From: Perlabentimonas gracilis
GTDB taxonomy: Bacteria; Bacteroidota; Bacteroidia; Bacteroidales; Tenuifilaceae
DNA: 64,000 bases
Assembly: GCF_011174675.1 (NCBI RefSeq)
Contig: NZ_JAANIG010000006.1
Span: 62,001-126,000 of the forward strand
Reading direction: 5' to 3'
Made by a program: the position numbers and the translations under genes. Position 1 is the first letter of the stretch. Each line of letters starts with the position of its first letter. Positions 28,401 to 36,142 of the stretch are shown here, in pieces. Under the pieces are notes generated by a model. That model worked only from the letters and a program-made list of their open reading frames with translations. It did not search any database and was not told the origin of the DNA.

Positions 28401-28422
28401 GAGTAGGTAGTGTAGCCTACTC
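28401..28422. terminator. Possible bidirectional terminator between folE and upp
   Basis: GAGTAGG and CCTACTC can form a 7-bp stem with an 8-base loop. It lies between the convergent folE and upp stops and overlaps the upp stop codon. There is no strong T tract on either side. Confidence 0.4.
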
Positions 28423-29067
28423 CTTGCTTCCGTAGGCTAGGTCTCCTGCATCGCCCAATCCCGGAACGATATACGACTTTACGGTTAGCTCATCGTCCAC
28501 TGCCCCAAGCCATAGGGTTACGTTTTTGTTCATCAAGTTTTTACGAGTATACTCAACACCCTCCTTCGATGCAATAATTGCAACAATATGGGTGTGCTTG
28601 GGTGTACCTCGCTCGAGCAGCGCCTGGTAGGCTAGCACCATCGATGATCCTGTGGCCAGCATGGGATCGGCAATAATTAGTGTCTTGTTATCGATAGAAG
28701 GGCATGAGAGATGTTCGAATTGTATCTTGAAGGTTCCGTCCTTGCTATACTTTCTGAAGGCCGATATGAAGGCGTTCTCCGCATGGTCGAAGTAGTTGAG
28801 AAATCCATTGTGCATTGGGAGCCCTGCCCGCATGATGGAGGCAACAACCACACCATTCTCGGGTACCTGCATCTCGGCAACTCCAAGCGGTGTTTGGGCT
28901 TGAACTGTTTTATACTCTAGATCCTTGCTTATTTCGTATGCAAAAACCTCGCTAATGCGTTCAAGGTTTCGCCTAAAGCGCATGCTGTCGTTCTGCACAG
29001 AGGTGCTTCGGATTTCGTATATAAAGCTGTTCAGAATTGAGTTGGAGGAGCCTAGTTCCCTTACCAT
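28417..29067 (-). CDS. upp: Uracil phosphoribosyltransferase
   Basis: A 216-residue enzyme making UMP from uracil and PRPP (pyrimidine salvage). The PRPP-binding loop is visible in IADPMLATGSSMV. The N-terminal STSVQNDSMRFRRNLERI and the VASIMRAGLPM stretch are typical of Bacteroidota Upp. The C-terminal PGLGDAGDLAYG holds the uracil-binding loop. Length is normal; it is transcribed alone, convergent with folE. Confidence 0.95.
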   Translation of the reverse strand: MVRELGSSNSILNSFIYEIRSTSVQNDSMRFRRNLERISEVFAYEISKDLEYKTVQAQTPLGVAEMQVPENGVVVASIMRAGLPMHNGFLNYFDHAENAFISAFRKYSKDGTFKIQFEHLSCPSIDNKTLIIADPMLATGSSMVLAYQALLERGTPKHTHIVAIIASKEGVEYTRKNLMNKNVTLWLGAVDDELTVKSYIVPGLGDAGDLAYGSKE

Positions 29068-29175
29068 AGGAGATGATTTTGATGATGTTGAAAGTAGAAT
29101 TGTAAATCGGTTCGAAAATACTAATTTAAAGCCAATGTAAGCAATTTTGCCACTCTATTTTGAGGCATTTGTACT

Positions 29176-29874
29176 CTACAACATATTATTGTCAGCAAAC
29201 GAGAAGCACTTTTGGTTGGTAATAATTACGTGGTCGAGCAGGCTGATGTCCATCGTTGTTGCCGCCTGCTTTATTTTCTGTGTAATCTTTTGGTCGTCGT
29301 CGCTAGGGTGGTTGTTGCCCGAGGGGTGGTTGTGGCACAGCACAATGCCAATGGCCTGATGATCCAGTGCGGTTCGCATTATCTTTCGAACATCAACCAC
29401 AGTTGCAGTAAAACCACCTTCGCTAATGCGAACCCGCTCGATAATTCTATTGGCTCTATTCAGCAGCAGAACCCAGAACTCTTCGTGGGCTAGGTCGGCA
29501 AGCAGGGGCTGGAATAGCTCTATTACATCGTTGCTCGAGGTGATTTGCTTTCGGTTAATGGCCTCGCTCACTTTTCTTCGCCGGCCCAGCTCCAGGGCAG
29601 CCATAATGGTAACCCCCTTGGCTTGTCCTATTCCCTTTGTTTTGGTGAAATCTTTTAGGCTAAACTTGCCCAGCTCGTTGAGGTTGTTGTTGGCGCTGCT
29701 TAGTATGCGTTGCGCAATGGCAACTGCTGTTTCGTTTCTAGTGCCAGAGCCAATTAGGATGGCCATGAGCTCAGCATCGCTTAGGCTAGCAACGCCTTTA
29801 CTTATCATTTTCTCGCGTGGGCGATCATCTAAGGCCCACTCCTTAATGGTTAATGGTTTGCCAACTTCCTGCAT
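29176..29874 (-). CDS. radC: RadC/JAB-domain DNA repair family protein
   Basis: A 232-residue protein with an N-terminal UPF0758 helical part (DRPREKMISKGVASLSDAEL, then ILIGSGTRN) and an HhH-like KTKGIGQAK stretch. A C-terminal JAMM domain carries the metal motif H-x-H-x7-S-x2-D in CHNHPSGNNHPSDDD. The role of RadC is unsettled; a DNA repair link is historical. It is the usual length. The gene lies between upp and rpsT, on the same strand as both. Confidence 0.95.
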   Translation of the reverse strand: MQEVGKPLTIKEWALDDRPREKMISKGVASLSDAELMAILIGSGTRNETAVAIAQRILSSANNNLNELGKFSLKDFTKTKGIGQAKGVTIMAALELGRRRKVSEAINRKQITSSNDVIELFQPLLADLAHEEFWVLLLNRANRIIERVRISEGGFTATVVDVRKIMRTALDHQAIGIVLCHNHPSGNNHPSDDDQKITQKIKQAATTMDISLLDHVIITNQKCFSFADNNML

Positions 29875-29932
29875 GGTAGCATCTATTTGCAGTAAGAAAG
29901 TTACAAAAAAATGGGGCAGGGAAAAGTATATT

Positions 29933-29960
29933 GCAAAAAAAAGCTCGCCACTGGCGAGCT
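29933..29960 (-). terminator. Rho-independent terminator of rpsT
   Basis: Read on the minus strand, AGCTCGCCA pairs with TGGCGAGCT around a single-base loop position and is followed by a run of eight T. It lies 25 bases after the rpsT stop. Confidence 0.92.
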
Positions 29961-29984
29961 AAACCCTAAATCTACCTTGTAATA

Positions 29985-30239
29985 CTATTGTAGTGCGTTA
30001 ACGTGAAGAGCCAGTGAACTCTTCAGGTTTGCAGCTTTATTCTTATGAATAATGTTCTTCTTGGCCAGCTTGTCCAACATCGATGATACCTTAGGAAGCA
30101 TCTCTTGTGCAGCAGCCTTATCGGTAGTGCCTCTTAAAGCCTTAAGGGCATTACGAGTTGTACGCGCAAAGTACTTGTTGTGAACCCTACGGGCTTCCGA
30201 CTGACGAATTCTTTTGATTGCTGACTTGTGGTTTGCCAT
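29985..30239 (-). CDS. rpsT: 30S ribosomal protein S20
   Basis: An 84-residue basic protein. [18 protein letters not shown] is the usual S20 start, followed by the [16 protein letters not shown] helix and a C-terminal [13 protein letters not shown] stretch. It is probably co-transcribed with the tRNA-Glu gene 24 bases upstream and ends at a strong terminator. Confidence 0.98.
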   Translation of the reverse strand: MANHKSAIKRIRQSEARRVHNKYFARTTRNALKALRGTTDKAAAQEMLPKVSSMLDKLAKKNIIHKNKAANLKSSLALHVNALQ

Positions 30240-30263
30240 TTTGCTAACTATTAAATATAAAAG

Positions 30264-30338
30264 TGGTAGCCCGTAGGGGAATCGAACCCCTGTTACCAGG
30301 ATGAAAACCTGGCGTCCTAACCCCTAGACGAACGGGCC
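30264..30338 (-). tRNA. tRNA-Glu (anticodon UUC)
   Basis: On the minus strand the acceptor strands GGCCCGT and ACGGGCT pair with one G-U, followed by A and an encoded CCA. The anticodon arm has CCAGG-TTTTCAT-CCTGG, giving anticodon TTC. The T-arm loop GGTTCGATTCC is normal. Confidence 0.97.
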
Positions 30339-30381
30339 ATCATTTCAATTGTTGTATTGCCTTACCATCGTAAAGCGGGTG

Positions 30382-30412
30382 CAAAGGTAATTGAAAATTT
30401 ATTTCTTGCAAA
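30382..30412 (-). promoter_or_regulatory. Bacteroidota-type sigma-70 promoter of tRNA-Glu and rpsT
   Basis: On the minus strand TTTG (30412-30409) and TACCTTTG (30389-30382) are separated by exactly 19 bases. Transcription would begin near 30375, some 37 bases before the tRNA. Confidence 0.85.
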
Positions 30413-30438
30413 AAAATGTATGAAATTTTTGAAAAAAA

Positions 30439-30921
30439 TTACTTGAAAGTGTACCTGATGGAAAGCCCGGAGTTGAACCATATCCCAAAGTCATTTACAA
30501 TGTTAAGTATTGGAAGGATATCAAGGCTTAAAGATATTGGTGCACTTTCAAAAACGTATTCTACTCCAATTATTCCATCTACCCCAAGGAATAGTTCCCC
30601 ACCTATTGAGCCTGCAAAGGGGCTATTGTCATCGGCCTTAGCTGTTGCGAGGTGAGCTCCGCCTCCGTAGTACCATTCAAATCCAGGTGCGTCAGGTATT
30701 CGGTTGTGGATTTGGTAAAGGCCTGTTATCCCAATACCTCCCCATCCAAAGGAAACTATACCCTCTGCAGCCGTGTTGCTGGTTAGGAACTGTTTCACTG
30801 TCACCCCCGATGGGTAACCACCGCGCAAACCAACTCCAGTATTGTATGTGTGCTGGGCTTTTGCTTCTGCTGAAAATAATGTTAGTACAAAAAAGATTGC
30901 TAAAAAATGCTTGGCTTTCAT
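30439..30921 (-). CDS. Small outer-membrane beta-barrel protein
   Basis: A 160-residue protein with a signal peptide (MKAKHFLAIFFVLTLFSAEA, cleaved near KAQ). The mature part is made of alternating, glycine-rich amphipathic strands (VGLRGGYPSGVTVKQF, FEWYYGGGAHLATA) and ends in a barrel-like SIRYTFK. About eight strands are likely. I do not recognise a specific family; the function is unknown. Confidence 0.75.
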   Translation of the reverse strand: MKAKHFLAIFFVLTLFSAEAKAQHTYNTGVGLRGGYPSGVTVKQFLTSNTAAEGIVSFGWGGIGITGLYQIHNRIPDAPGFEWYYGGGAHLATAKADDNSPFAGSIGGELFLGVDGIIGVEYVFESAPISLSLDILPILNIVNDFGIWFNSGLSIRYTFK

Positions 30922-30973
30922 ACTTCGGATTTAATGTTAGTGTTTTACAATGTATCGATTGTCAAAAAAAAAT

Positions 30974-31546
30974 CTAATCAAAATCTAGCTCCTCTTGAAG
31001 CTTATTCCCTTTGCATACCCTAATGTAATACTTCGACAGGGTGTTTCGCTCCTGCGCCTCCTCATCAATAGGGATTGGCTTAAAGCCCAACTTTTTTAAC
31101 GAGGCCATGGCTGCTTTATTGTCAAGATCGGCTTCAATGAGTATGGTTTTAAAAAGATTAGCTTCCTTGGCCCAATCCAAGATGCCTAGCATAACCTCGG
31201 TTGCATACCCATTCCTTCTGTATGGTGGTTCAATGCTAAAGAAAACTTCCACCTCTTCGTTTGCTGTGGGTTTCCCGTTAAATGTGAACTGCCCAACAAT
31301 ACACTTCTTCTCCCTATCAATCATTGTCCAAAGGGTGTAAAACAGGTAATCGCAGGTTTTGTTGTCCCATACGTCGGGGGTTCGTTCAATCATCTCGGCC
31401 AGCTCTTCGCAGTAGGCTGTGGGTAGTTCTAACCCCGACACTTGGCATTTAGCCCTCTTTTCGAACTCAGCTCTAGACCTGATAAGAGTTTTAAGCTCAT
31501 CTAAGGCTAAGGGCACTACGTCTATTCTTTCGGTTGAGATATTCAT
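30974..31546 (-). CDS. GNAT family N-acetyltransferase
   Basis: A 190-residue protein of the GNAT fold. The FFSIEPPYRRNGYATEVM stretch contains the R-R-N-G-Y/A acetyl-CoA pyrophosphate loop (motif A). ADLDNKAAMASLKKLGFKP is the typical motif B for RimJ/L-like members. The start at 31546 (MNISTERIDVVPL) is chosen over an earlier ATG at 31579 because that one overlaps the mpl stop and adds a lysine-rich stretch. It follows mpl by 22 bases and is probably co-transcribed. The acceptor is unknown. Confidence 0.88.
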   Translation of the reverse strand: MNISTERIDVVPLALDELKTLIRSRAEFEKRAKCQVSGLELPTAYCEELAEMIERTPDVWDNKTCDYLFYTLWTMIDREKKCIVGQFTFNGKPTANEEVEVFFSIEPPYRRNGYATEVMLGILDWAKEANLFKTILIEADLDNKAAMASLKKLGFKPIPIDEEAQERNTLSKYYIRVCKGNKLQEELDFD

Positions 31547-31568
31547 AACGGTGGCTTTTGGTGGTTTT

Positions 31569-32960
31569 TTAAATGTCAAGGTATCTTCTGGGGAAGATAT
31601 CGTCGTCGGTTATGGCTTCGGCAATGCTCTTAATGTCCAGGCCCGAAAAGTTGCCCGATGACATTAGCAGCAGGTTGGTGTTGTCCCAAAAATGTTCCGT
31701 TAAAAATTTCTGTAAATCTTGGCTGTTGGTAAATATGGTGAGGTTTGAGCAGTTGAACTTTTCCCTAACCGTAGCCTCTGCTATAGGGGGCAGCTTCTTG
31801 TGCTCAAGGGTTTTCGGGTTGTAGTATACTATTGGCATGTCGGCTGTGCACAGGGTGTTTTTGTACTCATCCAAAAAGTTGGGGTTTAGGCTGCTAAAGG
31901 TATGCAGCTCGAGGCAGGCTACCAACTTGCGGTAAGGGAAGGTTTCTCTTAATGCTTGGACCGTGGCCTTCACCTTCGATGGGGCGTGGGCAAAGTCGAG
32001 ATATACATCGGTAGTTTCGGATTTTTGGATAAGCTGCAGCCGTTTTTCTGCACCGCAAAAGCTTGATATCGACCTGTAGAACAGGTCTTCTGTAACGCCC
32101 AGTAAGGAGCAAACCGCTTTGGCTGCCGAAATGTTCTCCATGTTATGGCTGCCCATCACTTTTAGCTCCAACTCCCCGTTGGGGGTGTCGAGGTATGTTT
32201 TTTCGATGTTTACATGGTGGGGATGAGCCGTGTACGGAGTCTTTTTAATGGTTTCGCTCGCTTGGCTGGCTACTCGAACAACATTCTCGTCGTTGGCGCA
32301 GTACACGAGATGCCCGTTGGGTTCAATGGTATCTACAAAAATTTCGAATTGCTTTTCATACTTCTCAAAGGTGGGGAACACATTGATGTGATCCCAAGCA
32401 ATGCCTGATATTACAGCTATATGTGGCTTGTAAAGGTGAAATTTCGGACGGGGATCGATGGGCGAGGTGAGGTACTCGTCGCCCTCGAAAATTGCAATAT
32501 TGGTGTCGGTCGATAACTCCACCATATTCTCAAATCCCTCAAGCTGGGCGCCCACCATGTAGTCGAATTTTTGGCCGGCCTCTTTAAGCACGTGCATAAT
32601 CATTGCGGTGATGGTGGTTTTGCCATGGCTTCCCCCAACTACCACGCGGGTTTTATTTTTTGTTTGCTCGTAGAGATACTCAGGGTATGAGTAAATTTTT
32701 ATGCCCACTTCTTGGGCTCGAAGAAGTTCCGGGTTGTTGCTTCGGGCATGCATGCCAAGCACAACCGCATCAATTTCTTTGGATATCTTTTCTGGAAACC
32801 AACCAGTCTCGCTAGGGAGTAGGCTGTGGTGTGCCAGCCGGCTCCGCGAGGGCTCAAAAATCTCGTCGTCGGAGCCAGAGATGCTGTAACCCTTCTGCTT
32901 CAGAGTAATGGCTAGGTTGTGCATGGCGCTACCGCCTATGGCGATGAAATGGATTCTCAT
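31569..32960 (-). CDS. mpl: UDP-N-acetylmuramate:L-alanyl-gamma-D-glutamyl-meso-diaminopimelate ligase-like Mur ligase
   Basis: A 463-residue Mur ligase. The N-terminal Rossmann start MRIHFIAIGGSAMHNLA resembles MurC and Mpl. The ATP-binding loop is VVVGGSHGKTT with K114. The central FEGDEYLTS and C-terminal YLDFAHAPSKVKATVQ stretches match Mpl rather than MurC; the latter has DDYAHHP. Mpl recycles the murein tripeptide onto UDP-MurNAc in the cytoplasm. The start at 32960 places the Rossmann strand at the N-terminus. Confidence 0.88.
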   Translation of the reverse strand: MRIHFIAIGGSAMHNLAITLKQKGYSISGSDDEIFEPSRSRLAHHSLLPSETGWFPEKISKEIDAVVLGMHARSNNPELLRAQEVGIKIYSYPEYLYEQTKNKTRVVVGGSHGKTTITAMIMHVLKEAGQKFDYMVGAQLEGFENMVELSTDTNIAIFEGDEYLTSPIDPRPKFHLYKPHIAVISGIAWDHINVFPTFEKYEKQFEIFVDTIEPNGHLVYCANDENVVRVASQASETIKKTPYTAHPHHVNIEKTYLDTPNGELELKVMGSHNMENISAAKAVCSLLGVTEDLFYRSISSFCGAEKRLQLIQKSETTDVYLDFAHAPSKVKATVQALRETFPYRKLVACLELHTFSSLNPNFLDEYKNTLCTADMPIVYYNPKTLEHKKLPPIAEATVREKFNCSNLTIFTNSQDLQKFLTEHFWDNTNLLLMSSGNFSGLDIKSIAEAITDDDIFPRRYLDI

Positions 32961-32975
32961 AGCTAATATTTGCTG

Positions 32976-32983
32976 CAAAGTTA
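32976..32983 (-). promoter_or_regulatory. Candidate -7 element before mpl
   Basis: On the minus strand TAACTTTG matches TAnnTTTG 16 bases before the mpl ATG. The -33 position does not read TTTG, so the call is tentative. Confidence 0.4.
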
Positions 32984-33049
32984 GGCAAAAAAACACATTG
33001 CCCTCCATTAAAATATGTAATGAGGGTCTTAATCGAGTACTTCTGGTAA

Positions 33050-34414
33050 TTAACTACTTTTAAGCCGAAGGGTGAATATGGTGTCGCCAGATATGGATCT
33101 GCTCAACGATAGAGAACCTCCTTGAACATTTGCCAGCTGCCGAGATAGGCTTAGCCCTATGCCTGTTCCGTTTTTACGCGTTGTAAAGAATGGAACAAAT
33201 ACTTTGTCGTGTAGCTCGGGGGGTATACCAGCACCATTGTCTACAATTTCAATAAAAACATTATTGGCACTATCTTTCCAAGCAGATAATTTAATTATAG
33301 GAGTTTGCTTGGCTTGGACGGCTTCGATAGCATTTTTTGTCAGGTTTATCAGTATCTGTTCAAGCATACCTCTGTCGGCCAAGACAGTAATACTACCAGC
33401 CGTTACGATGGTGCTGAAGTCAATGTTGTGGTTTTTCAACTCATCATTTAGAAGGATTTTAATGCTTTCAAATAGGCTGATGATATTTACACCTACTTGA
33501 TTTGGCTTAGGGATTAGGGTTAAATTGCGGAAACGGGTAACAAATTCAACCATCCCCGAACTTCGCTCTTCAATAATTTTCAATCCTTGAGTTATGTCGG
33601 CAATAACTTCCGGAGGGTATATGGTTTGCCCATCAGGTAGTTTGCTGTTCTCGCTTAGCAGCTCGAGTAGGGTTGATATGGTGGAGTTGATAGGCCCTGC
33701 CGAGTTCATCAGCTCGTGAGTAAGTACGCGGATTAATTTTTGCCATCCCTCCATTTCCCTCGCATCCATCTCATTCTTTATGTTTTGGAATGATATTATT
33801 TTAACTTCATCGTTTCTAAACTTTATCATAGATGCTCGTACCGAGAGCTGCATAAGATTTCCAGAACGGAAAAGGCTAATTAACCTTTGCTCGTTTGGCT
33901 CAATAGATTTAAGGGTGCTCGAAAGGGTGGGCTCAAGGTTCTCAAGATTGCCGAAGGTTTTTAAATTGCTAATTCCGAGCAATTTTTTTGCTGCAGAGTT
34001 GGCTAAGGTGACATCGCCTCGCGAGTTAATTGATATAATCCCTATATTAATATGTTCAATAAGCGTTCCCAAATACTCGTTTTGCTGTTGGTTCTCAATT
34101 TTAACCGCTTGGAAACTTTCGATAATATCATCGAATTTCTTATAAATCTCCGAAAAGTCCTTACCCTGTAGGCGATGGGCAAATTTTGAGGTTGAGTCGA
34201 AACTCTTAAGCGTGTCGAAAAATAGTTCTAATTCCCGGTTTATGGCGTTTTGGCTCCGAACTAACAGTAATACCTGAGCTATAAGAACAACTAGCAAGTT
34301 GGCTAGGATTAACCAATCGGGATGAATGATTGCGAAGTAAGCTATAACCATACAATTGATGGTAATGCCGGCAATCCTTAGCCAAATATTTATGTGGTGT
34401 TTTTTTAGGAGCAT
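33050..34414 (-). CDS. NtrB-like membrane sensor histidine kinase (pair 1)
   Basis: A 454-residue kinase. Two N-terminal helices (about 10-55) are separated by only a few residues, so there is almost no periplasmic part. A PAS domain (about 110-215, LIEHINIGIISINSRGDV) follows. The phospho-acceptor is H233 in RVLTHELMNSAGPI. The HATPase domain shows an N box (NLTKNAIEAVQ), G1 (DNGAGIPPEL), F box (FVPFFTTRKN) and G2 (GTGIGLSLSRQ). It is the partner of the sigma-54 regulator just upstream (121-base gap), with which it probably forms an operon. The lack of a sensor loop suggests an intramembrane or PAS-sensed signal. It is a paralogue of the kinase at 40889-42241. Confidence 0.92.
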   Translation of the reverse strand: MLLKKHHINIWLRIAGITINCMVIAYFAIIHPDWLILANLLVVLIAQVLLLVRSQNAINRELELFFDTLKSFDSTSKFAHRLQGKDFSEIYKKFDDIIESFQAVKIENQQQNEYLGTLIEHINIGIISINSRGDVTLANSAAKKLLGISNLKTFGNLENLEPTLSSTLKSIEPNEQRLISLFRSGNLMQLSVRASMIKFRNDEVKIISFQNIKNEMDAREMEGWQKLIRVLTHELMNSAGPINSTISTLLELLSENSKLPDGQTIYPPEVIADITQGLKIIEERSSGMVEFVTRFRNLTLIPKPNQVGVNIISLFESIKILLNDELKNHNIDFSTIVTAGSITVLADRGMLEQILINLTKNAIEAVQAKQTPIIKLSAWKDSANNVFIEIVDNGAGIPPELHDKVFVPFFTTRKNGTGIGLSLSRQLANVQGGSLSLSRSISGDTIFTLRLKSS

Positions 34415-34535
34415 TTTGATGATGCAGGATATCTATAGCGATTTTTGGTTGTGCTTAAAAGAAGCTTGATTGAATGCTAAAGTAACGCATTTTCGTAATA
34501 CAGTATTTGGTTTGCTATTCAGATTAGGTGTTTTG

Positions 34536-35906
34536 TTAGATTCCATATTCTCTAATCTTCCTGTACAGAGTCTGCCTCCCAATACCCAGCTCCTTGGCCA
34601 CGGCCGAAAGATTGCCCTTGTTTCTTTTTATGGAGTTGGCTATCAGTATGGCTTCGGCTTCGTTTAGGCTTATGGGTTTATCGCCAAGGTTATTGCTTTC
34701 AGCAGTTGAATGGATTAGTAGATCGTTTGGCGAAATTCGTTCACCTTCACACATAATCACAGCGCGCTCTACAGCATGGCTAAGCTCCCTCACATTGCCA
34801 GGCCAATTGTAGGATGATATCCTTTCGCACACGCTAGGGCTGAACGATAGCTTAGACTTGCCATACTTCTCGCCAAATTTCCGGAGGTAGTAGTTTGCGA
34901 TTTGAATAATATCATCACCTCTAACCCTAAGGGGCGGGAGTTCAACCTGTATGGTGTTTATCCTATATAACAGGTCTTCGCGAAAATGGCCGCTTGTGAC
35001 CATTTCACCAACATTTCTATTGGTTGCGCAAATAAGTCGAACATCAATGGGTTTGGTCTTCGTATCACCAACGGGTGTAAACTCGCGGTTTTGAAGAACA
35101 GTAAGCAGCTTGGCCTGCATGGGTTGTGAAAGATTTCCTATTTCATCGAGAAATAGGGTGCCCCCATGGGCAAGGGCAAGCCTACCCATTTTATCGTCCT
35201 TGGCGTCGGTGAAAGCTCCCTTTTTGTGACCAAAGAGCTCGCTTTCGAAAAGGGTTTCGGTAATTGTGCCCATATCAATGGTTAGAAAAATGCCACTGGC
35301 TCGGGCCGAGAGCCGATGAATTTCCCTTGCCACCAGCTCTTTCCCGGTGCCATTCTCTCCTAGTACAAGAACATTTGCATCGGTTGGGGCTACCTTGCTG
35401 ATAACCTGAAACACCTCTTGCATTGGGGGCGATTGACCGATTATTGCCTGAGAGTTTTTGTTGATGCTCTGCTTTAGATCAGCCTGTTCGGTTCGGAGGT
35501 GACTCACCTCACGCTTGGATCGGCTTAGCTCCATTGCGCTGTTGAGCGTTGCTAGTAGTTTTTGGTTGTCCCAAGGCTTTAGAATAAAATCGGATGCGCC
35601 CTCTTTCAATGCTTCTACAGCTAGCGCCACATCGCCATAGGCGGTTATCATGATGACCACCTGGTTTGGGTCTAGCTTTTTTATCTCCTTGAGCCAGTTT
35701 AGCCCCTCTTTACCCGTATTCTCCGTTAACTCGAAATTCATATCCAGAATCACCACATCAACCTGGTGCTTGCTAAGAATTGTTGGGATATCGTTGGGGC
35801 TTTCTGTGGAGATTATTTTAGCAACCTTACGCTTAAGGAATAGGGTTAGGGAGTCAATTACACTTGGGTTATCGTCAACAATTAGGATGGTGCCTTGAGT
35901 TGCCAT
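34536..35906 (-). CDS. NtrC-family sigma-54-dependent response regulator (pair 1)
   Basis: A 456-residue protein with a receiver domain (about 5-120; acidic D11, D12; phospho-acceptor D55 in VVILDMNF), an AAA+ domain (about 155-385) with Walker A GENGTGKE and Walker B GGTLFLDEIGN, and a C-terminal Fis-type helix-turn-helix (NLSAVAKELGIGRQTLYRKI). The sigma-54 contact loop reads GAFTDA instead of GAFTGA, a variant also present in the second regulator. It activates sigma-54 promoters; the closest candidate is before the divergent permease gene at 36143. It has its own sigma-70 type promoter at 35931-35961. Confidence 0.95.
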   Translation of the reverse strand: MATQGTILIVDDNPSVIDSLTLFLKRKVAKIISTESPNDIPTILSKHQVDVVILDMNFELTENTGKEGLNWLKEIKKLDPNQVVIMITAYGDVALAVEALKEGASDFILKPWDNQKLLATLNSAMELSRSKREVSHLRTEQADLKQSINKNSQAIIGQSPPMQEVFQVISKVAPTDANVLVLGENGTGKELVAREIHRLSARASGIFLTIDMGTITETLFESELFGHKKGAFTDAKDDKMGRLALAHGGTLFLDEIGNLSQPMQAKLLTVLQNREFTPVGDTKTKPIDVRLICATNRNVGEMVTSGHFREDLLYRINTIQVELPPLRVRGDDIIQIANYYLRKFGEKYGKSKLSFSPSVCERISSYNWPGNVRELSHAVERAVIMCEGERISPNDLLIHSTAESNNLGDKPISLNEAEAILIANSIKRNKGNLSAVAKELGIGRQTLYRKIREYGI

Positions 35907-35930
35907 ATGGTTTGGGGATTATGTCGAGAT

Positions 35931-35961
35931 CAAATGTAGAAATTATATGCGAGCAGGCAAA
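35931..35961 (-). promoter_or_regulatory. Bacteroidota-type sigma-70 promoter of two-component pair 1
   Basis: On the minus strand TTTG (35961-35958) and TACATTTG (35938-35931) are separated by exactly 19 bases. Transcription would start near 35924, about 18 bases before the regulator ATG. Confidence 0.82.
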
Positions 35962-36071
35962 ACGATTGGATGATTCTGGTACAGTTGATGGATGATTTTA
36001 GCACAGGGGATGCGCTAGTTAATCTAGTTAGAGTAGACATAAAGGACAGATATACAGTGTTTAGTAACTGT

Positions 36072-36087
36072 TGGCACATCCCTTGAA
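36072..36087 (+). promoter_or_regulatory. Candidate sigma-54 promoter before the permease at 36143
   Basis: TGGCAC at 36072-36077, a 5-base spacer and TTGAA at 36083-36087 fit the sigma-54 pattern TGGCAC-N5-TTGCA except for A in place of C at the -12 position. It lies 55 bases before the permease ATG and is next to a sigma-54 activator gene, which supports it. Confidence 0.4.
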
Positions 36088-36142
36088 GTGATCTCAGTAC
36101 CCTTTTGCTGGGTAATACTTGAATCCTTAAATTGATTTCGAT